DNA of 64,000 nt from Corynebacterium vitaeruminis (lineage in GTDB: Bacteria > Actinomycetota > Actinomycetes > Mycobacteriales > Mycobacteriaceae): positions 62,001 through 126,000 of the forward strand of contig NZ_JVVM01000026.1 of NCBI RefSeq assembly GCF_001054325.1, in the 5' to 3' direction. A program made the translations under genes and the position numbers. This document shows positions 63,105 to 64,000 of this stretch, piece by piece. Below the pieces are notes generated by a model. It did no database searches and had not been told where the DNA came from. It was given only the letters and a program-made list of their open reading frames with translations. The first letter of the stretch is position 1. Every line of letters begins with the position of its first letter.

Positions 63105-64000
63105 CTATTTCTGGCCACTTCGGCGCACCGCACGGCGCACACGGCGACGACGGTTGGTCGGTTTCGTTTCCGGCATCGATGCACCGCGATTAGCCTGCTT
63201 CTGCTCCGGCTTGGTAGCGCGGTTCGAAGCGTCCTGTCGCTGCTGCTTCGGTGCACCCGCCCCGGCATCGCTTTGCGACGAAATCCTGCGCACTGCCCGA
63301 CGGCGGTTACGGCGAGCTCCCGTGCCCTGAACCGCTACAACCTCAACACGTGGCTTGCCGGAGCGGCGATCGCCACCGTTGCTGTTGGCGCTGCGGTTAT
63401 CGCCACTGCGGTTATCCTCAGCATGATTTCCGCCCTTGCGGCCTTCACCTTCGGCCTTTGGATTGGCGGACTCGAAGTCCTCGCGCCGCGGAGCGTGATC
63501 CGAACGAGAGTTACCGCGAGTCGGTCGGCGACGACGCGGCGAGCGCTCGAACGCCTCCTTGGCCTCTTCATAGGTCTGCGATTCCGCGGCCTCAGCATTG
63601 CCGCCCTTTTGAGCGTTGTCGCCCTTGTTGGCGCTGCCGTCCTTAACTTGCTTGGCCGCTTCCTTCACATCCGCGTTAGAAGCCGACTGAGACTCTGCCC
63701 GAGATTCGGTGGACTCCTGCGCAGTCGTGCGGCGAACAGCCCGACGGCGACGACGGCGAGCGCTAGCACTACTGGTGTGCTTAGCATCTCCGCGGCCTCC
63801 ACCGGTGCCACCGCTATCGTTGCGCTCGGCACGCTCAGCACGGTTCGCGTGCTCCGAGCGGTTGCGGTGATCACCATATTCATCGTCGCGGTCATCAGCG
63901 CCGCGTGCTGCCGTATCAACGGCGACATGCTCCGCTACCCGGCGACGCGTAGCCCGACGGCGACGGCGCTGCCCCTCCTGCGGCATGTAACGGTCATCCG
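63105..64000 (-). CDS. rne: Ribonuclease E/G, C-terminal disordered tail (partial)
   Basis: About 298 residues to the window edge; the catalytic S1/RNase E part lies beyond 64000. The reading frame continues past the first visible Met (63986) with DDRY before it and no stop. The composition is Arg/Asp/Ser/Gly-rich with clusters such as GQRRRRRATRRR, SARRRRRRAVRR, SPRRRRPTRG and RRRRVRRAVRRSG. This matches the arginine-rich tail of actinobacterial RNase E. Position upstream of rplU-rpmA-obg is conserved. The basic clusters likely bind RNA or degradosome partners. Confidence 0.85.
   Translation of the reverse strand, partial: DDRYMPQEGQRRRRRATRRRVAEHVAVDTAARGADDRDDEYGDHRNRSEHANRAERAERNDSGGTGGGRGDAKHTSSASARRRRRRAVRRTTAQESTESRAESQSASNADVKEAAKQVKDGSANKGDNAQKGGNAEAAESQTYEEAKEAFERSPRRRRPTRGNSRSDHAPRREDFESANPKAEGEGRKGGNHAEDNRSGDNRSANSNGGDRRSGKPRVEVVAVQGTGARRNRRRAVRRISSQSDAGAGAPKQQRQDASNRATKPEQKQANRGASMPETKPTNRRRRVRRAVRRSGQK

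Noticed and set aside
63105..63986. Treating the basic 293-residue frame as a complete small gene
   Set aside because: The frame stays open beyond its first Met to the window edge and the composition is that of an RNase E tail, so it is a partial gene.

Overview
The window looks like a chromosomal segment of a mid/high-GC actinobacterium, most probably a Corynebacterium. The evidence is an mntABCD-mntR manganese operon of the corynebacterial type, CstA/YbdD, BCCT osmolyte transport, and a right-hand half whose gene order (lepA, rpsT, holA, comEC, comEA, degV, gpgP, rsfS, nadD, proA, proB, obgE, rpmA, rplU, rne) matches the block I know from Mycobacterium and Corynebacterium. No tRNA, rRNA, CRISPR array, insertion sequence or prophage was seen.

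Region by region. 1-5.5 kb: end of the proton-translocating transhydrogenase (pntA tail, pntB), an ElaA-type acetyltransferase with an MFS exporter, a divergent GntR/FCD regulator and a medium-chain oxidoreductase. 5.5-10.6 kb: a seven-gene leftward operon, mntA-B-C-D-mntR plus two unknown membrane genes, preceded by a palindrome that closely resembles the corynebacterial MntR box. 10.7-14.2 kb: arsC-like reductase, cstA-ybdD pyruvate/peptide uptake, an orphan antitoxin-like small protein. 14.2-21.1 kb: a five-gene rightward metal-chelate uptake cluster (FecCD permease, ATPase, lipoprotein, two ABC half-transporters). Its promoter carries two Zur-like palindromes and appears to drive a leaderless GTG-initiated message. 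21-34.6 kb: assorted metabolic and accessory genes (proline iminopeptidase, TRIC channel, HD hydrolase, an oxidoreductase pseudogene, LURP-one protein, MFS, an unusual ABC-ATPase with a Gly/His/Arg tail, a TipA-like MerR regulator, nagB, a short cation-efflux protein, a lipoate ligase with its accessory domain at the N terminus, a BCCT carrier).

34.6-45 kb: the most unusual part. A 1237-residue protein joins a DEDDh exonuclease, a TerB-like domain, a BRCT domain, a sigma-70 region-4-like helix-turn-helix and further winged-helix-like segments. It is followed 6 bases later by an ADP-ribosylglycohydrolase. Then come a phosphatase, a lipoprotein, a Kef-type antiporter and a divergent ankyrin / GIY-YIG pair, the latter less GC-rich than its surroundings. 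45-64 kb: the conserved housekeeping block. Within it are a MazF-like gene beside lepA, tandem repeats flanking rpsT (17-base x5 and 13-base x3), a 50-codon membrane protein whose start abuts the class E sortase stop (TAGATG), a strong proB promoter with a perfect palindrome in its spacer, and a rplU leader in which the likely ribosome-binding site can pair with CCCU just before the start codon.

Functional themes are metal homeostasis (Mn, probably Zn or a metallophore), redox balance, osmolyte and cation transport, and the proline/NAD/ribosome-assembly housekeeping operon. All assignments come from reading the translated sequence. No alignment or database search was run.
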